Of a stretch of 7,030 nt of DNA, positions 5,429 through 7,030 are shown piece after piece (positions within the stretch are counted from its first letter, which is position 1; the number at the start of each line of letters is the position of its first letter). This stretch comes from JANMJD01 sp031371195 (GTDB lineage Bacteria > Actinomycetota > Acidimicrobiia > Acidimicrobiales > Ilumatobacteraceae), in contig JANMJD010000319.1 of assembly GCA_031371195.1 (NCBI GenBank), forward strand, positions 1 to 7,030, in the 5' to 3' direction. A program made the position numbers and the translations under genes. The notes beneath the pieces are model-generated. The model did no database searches, had not been told where the DNA came from, and worked only from the letters and a program-made list of their open reading frames with translations.

Positions 5429-6658
5429 ATGGAAGACACGGACACGGTGGGGCTCGATCGTCCGTTCTCAGGCTGGCCGGCGTCTGGCTGCGTGCCGGTC
5501 ATGATCTCGACTGGCGACGAGGCGTGGCGGCGAGGCGCATCCCATCGTCTCGATGCAGTTGTTCCGCCTCGAATCGCCGATGTGGGTCTCACGATTCCGG
5601 CTGAACTGCTCGGTCGTATCGTGGACGCGGAGCGGGCGTTGAGTGCGCTCGACCACGACCTCGCGTCGTTCGACTTCGTCGTTCTCGAAACGCTTGCGTT
5701 CGCCTTGCTTCGCACGGAGTCGGTCTCGTCGAGTCGTATCGAGGGTGTCGACGTCAGCCACCGTCGTCTGGCTGAGGCGCTTCTCAACCCGCGGATCGCC
5801 AAGAGCATGGCCAAGGAGGTCATCGGGAACATTGACGCGATGCGTATCGCGGTAGATCTCGGAGCGCGGGCGGAACCATTCGGACCGAACGATCTGCTCG
5901 AACTCCATCGGGTGCTCATGGCCAGTGTTCCCGCGTTTGTCGAAGGTGCGTGGCGAGCGGAACAGAACTGGATCGGTACGGCCGACTTGCCGGGCGGAGC
6001 GGTGTACGTGCCCCCGCCGCCTGCCATGCTCGGCGAGTTGATCGCCGACCTCTGCGACTACATCAACAAAAATCCGGCCCCTTCGGTTGTTCGTGCCGCG
6101 ATCGTTCATGCGCAGTTCGAGGCGATCCACCCGTTCATTGATGGGAACGGTCGGGTTGGTCGGTGTCTGATCAGCGTCGTGTTCCGCAAGGTCAGTGGTA
6201 CCCACTCGATTCCGCCGGTCTCTGGAGTTCTGTTGAGCGATACAGCCGGGTACTTTGCCGCCTTGCACGAGTATCAGCAGAACGCCAACCCACTGCCGTG
6301 GGTCGGGCTGTTCGCCGATGCAACAGTCGCGGCGTGTGCAGCAGCCCGATCGTTGGCTGAGGCACTCGCGGCGCTGCAGGCATCGTGGCGATCGCGTCTT
6401 GGCAGTCCGCGCGAAGGGTCTGTCATCGACCGGTTGATTGACCGGCTGCCGCTCCTGTCTTTCGCCGATGCGGACTCGGTGGCGGATGCTCTGGCCATCG
6501 ACCCCAACGTCGCTCGCCGAGCCCTGAACGCACTGGAGCAGGCGGGAATCGCCAAGCAGGTCGCAGCCGGACGTCGAAATCGGGTGTGGCGAGTCGATGA
6601 GGTCCATCGTCTGCTCGACGAGCACAGTCTGGGTCGTTCAATCGTTGCCGATCCGTGA
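5426..6658 (+). CDS. fic: Class II Fic-domain protein (probable AMP-transferase) with C-terminal winged helix
   Basis: Fic proteins transfer AMP or a related group from a nucleotide to a target side chain. The 410-residue protein has the complete active-site motif HPFIDGNGRVGR (235-246) with catalytic His235. The flap region GGAVYVPPPP (190-199) positions target peptides. An autoinhibitory helix motif of the [ST]xxxE[GN] type, SSRIEG (S102, E106, G107), lies before the Fic core, which defines class II: the inhibitor is built into the same chain, so no separate antitoxin is needed. Residues 335-398 form a winged helix-turn-helix (ADSVADALAIDPNVARRALN, then a wing with GRRNRVWRV), as in many Fic proteins of this architecture. 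ATG 5426 and ATG 5429 are adjacent; the -10 position makes either possible. Frames open further upstream lack family similarity. The gene is divergent from the sigma-factor gene and all key residues are intact. The target is unknown. Confidence 0.92.
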   Translation: MMEDTDTVGLDRPFSGWPASGCVPVMISTGDEAWRRGASHRLDAVVPPRIADVGLTIPAELLGRIVDAERALSALDHDLASFDFVVLETLAFALLRTESVSSSRIEGVDVSHRRLAEALLNPRIAKSMAKEVIGNIDAMRIAVDLGARAEPFGPNDLLELHRVLMASVPAFVEGAWRAEQNWIGTADLPGGAVYVPPPPAMLGELIADLCDYINKNPAPSVVRAAIVHAQFEAIHPFIDGNGRVGRCLISVVFRKVSGTHSIPPVSGVLLSDTAGYFAALHEYQQNANPLPWVGLFADATVAACAAARSLAEALAALQASWRSRLGSPREGSVIDRLIDRLPLLSFADADSVADALAIDPNVARRALNALEQAGIAKQVAAGRRNRVWRVDEVHRLLDEHSLGRSIVADP

Positions 6659-6752
6659 CACCTTGGGCGGGCCGGCATCCGACGCAGTTGGTGGTGGCGC
6701 GGACCTTCTTCCCCATCCGTGGGAGTGAGCGAGCCGGGACCACCGGCGAGGG

Positions 6753-6920
6753 TCAGCGCGAAGATGTCTGCGGCCTGAGGTCGCGCCCGAGTGCATCGTG
6801 CAATGCGGCGAGTTGCCGTTCGGGCGGCCAGGTGTCGGGGTCGAAGAGGGCCTGGATGGCGATGCCGTCGGCGATGGTGATCATCCGTTCGGCGATGAGC
6901 GTGGCCTCGGGTTGGGCGTC
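6753..6920 (-). CDS. TetR/AcrR-family transcriptional regulator, C-terminal fragment
   Basis: The last 55 residues of a protein are readable up to a TGA at 6753-6755. The sequence LIAERMITIADGIAIQALFDPDTW, then PPERQLAALHDAL, is the typical C-terminal ligand-domain end of TetR-family repressors (TetR_C_6/BetI-like). The rest of the gene, including the DNA-binding domain, would lie beyond 6920, where the sequence becomes unreadable runs of G and C, so this is an end-of-assembly truncation rather than evidence of a broken gene. It converges on fic with a 94-base gap in which no clear terminator hairpin was found. The ligand is unknown. Confidence 0.65.
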   Translation of the reverse strand, partial: DAQPEATLIAERMITIADGIAIQALFDPDTWPPERQLAALHDALGRDLRPQTSSR

Positions 6921-7030
6921 GGGGGGGGGGGGGGCCCGCCCCCCCGCCCCCCCCCCCCCCGGGGCCCCGGGGCGGGACGCGCGGGAGGGGGGGCGGGGGG
7001 GGGGGGCGCGGGGGGGGGGGCCGGGGGGGT
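6921..7030. other. Low-complexity G/C runs, probable sequence artefact
   Basis: From a run of 14 G at 6921 onward almost every base is G or C, in long homopolymers, with only three A and one T in 110 bases. It cuts the TetR frame abruptly. Natural high-GC genes keep A/T at second codon positions, so this is best read as low-quality contig-end sequence. Confidence 0.85.

Noticed and set aside
5278..5604. + strand frame of 108-109 codons starting in the sigma/fic gap.
   Set aside because: It overlaps the 5' part of fic out of frame, resembles no family, and its start lies within the sigma gene's start region.
3805..6027. A single 740-codon open frame on the - strand across SGNH, sigma and part of fic.
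   Set aside because: Its first part is antisense to the intact fic gene and has no family similarity, its middle is sigma region 2 followed by an out-of-frame region 4, and only the part from 4782 down is the SGNH protein.
6423..6743. - strand frame of 106 codons with a CVGC motif near the end of fic.
   Set aside because: Most of it is antisense to fic, and one CxxC without a second pair is no support for a zinc ribbon.
6921..7030. G/C runs as a possible structured repeat or G-quadruplex region.
   Set aside because: It abolishes an otherwise good TetR reading frame at the contig end; an artefact explains it better.

Overview
The window looks like the end of a contig from a high-GC actinobacterium. 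The codon bias is strong for G/C third positions and CGATCG-type words are frequent, which would suit an uncultured Acidimicrobiia-like lineage. That assignment is inference from composition and gene style, not an identification.

Positions 1-3252 are the 3' part of a bacterial microcompartment (metabolosome) operon on the + strand. It contains a CoA-acylating aldehyde dehydrogenase of the EutE/PduP type (5' end cut off), a tandem-domain trimeric shell protein (BMC-T), and a malate/lactate dehydrogenase-family enzyme. The dehydrogenase carries an N-terminal extension of about 90 residues that resembles segments found on other microcompartment proteins. A plausible scheme is that the aldehyde dehydrogenase makes acyl-CoA and NADH inside the shell, and the 2-hydroxyacid dehydrogenase reoxidises the NADH. 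The upstream substrate-generating enzyme and the remaining shell genes lie outside the window.

Positions 3253-6658 are accessory DNA with visibly more A/T at third codon positions. First comes a decayed toxin-antitoxin pair: a Phd/YefM-like antitoxin runs in frame into the start of a PIN-domain toxin that has a nonsense codon, an internal deletion and a frameshift. On the - strand, an ECF-type sigma factor gene interrupted by one clear (possibly two) single-base frameshifts is followed one base later by a gene for an exported or membrane-anchored SGNH/GDSL hydrolase. Divergent from these, on the + strand, is an intact class II Fic protein with a C-terminal winged helix. Its start codon and probable -10 box lie inside a 34-bp palindrome that is a strong operator candidate.

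Positions 6753-6920 hold the C-terminal end of a TetR-family regulator on the - strand, convergent with fic. From 6921 to the end the sequence collapses into G and C runs that look like an assembly or sequencing artefact. No tRNA, rRNA, CRISPR array or insertion sequence was recognised.
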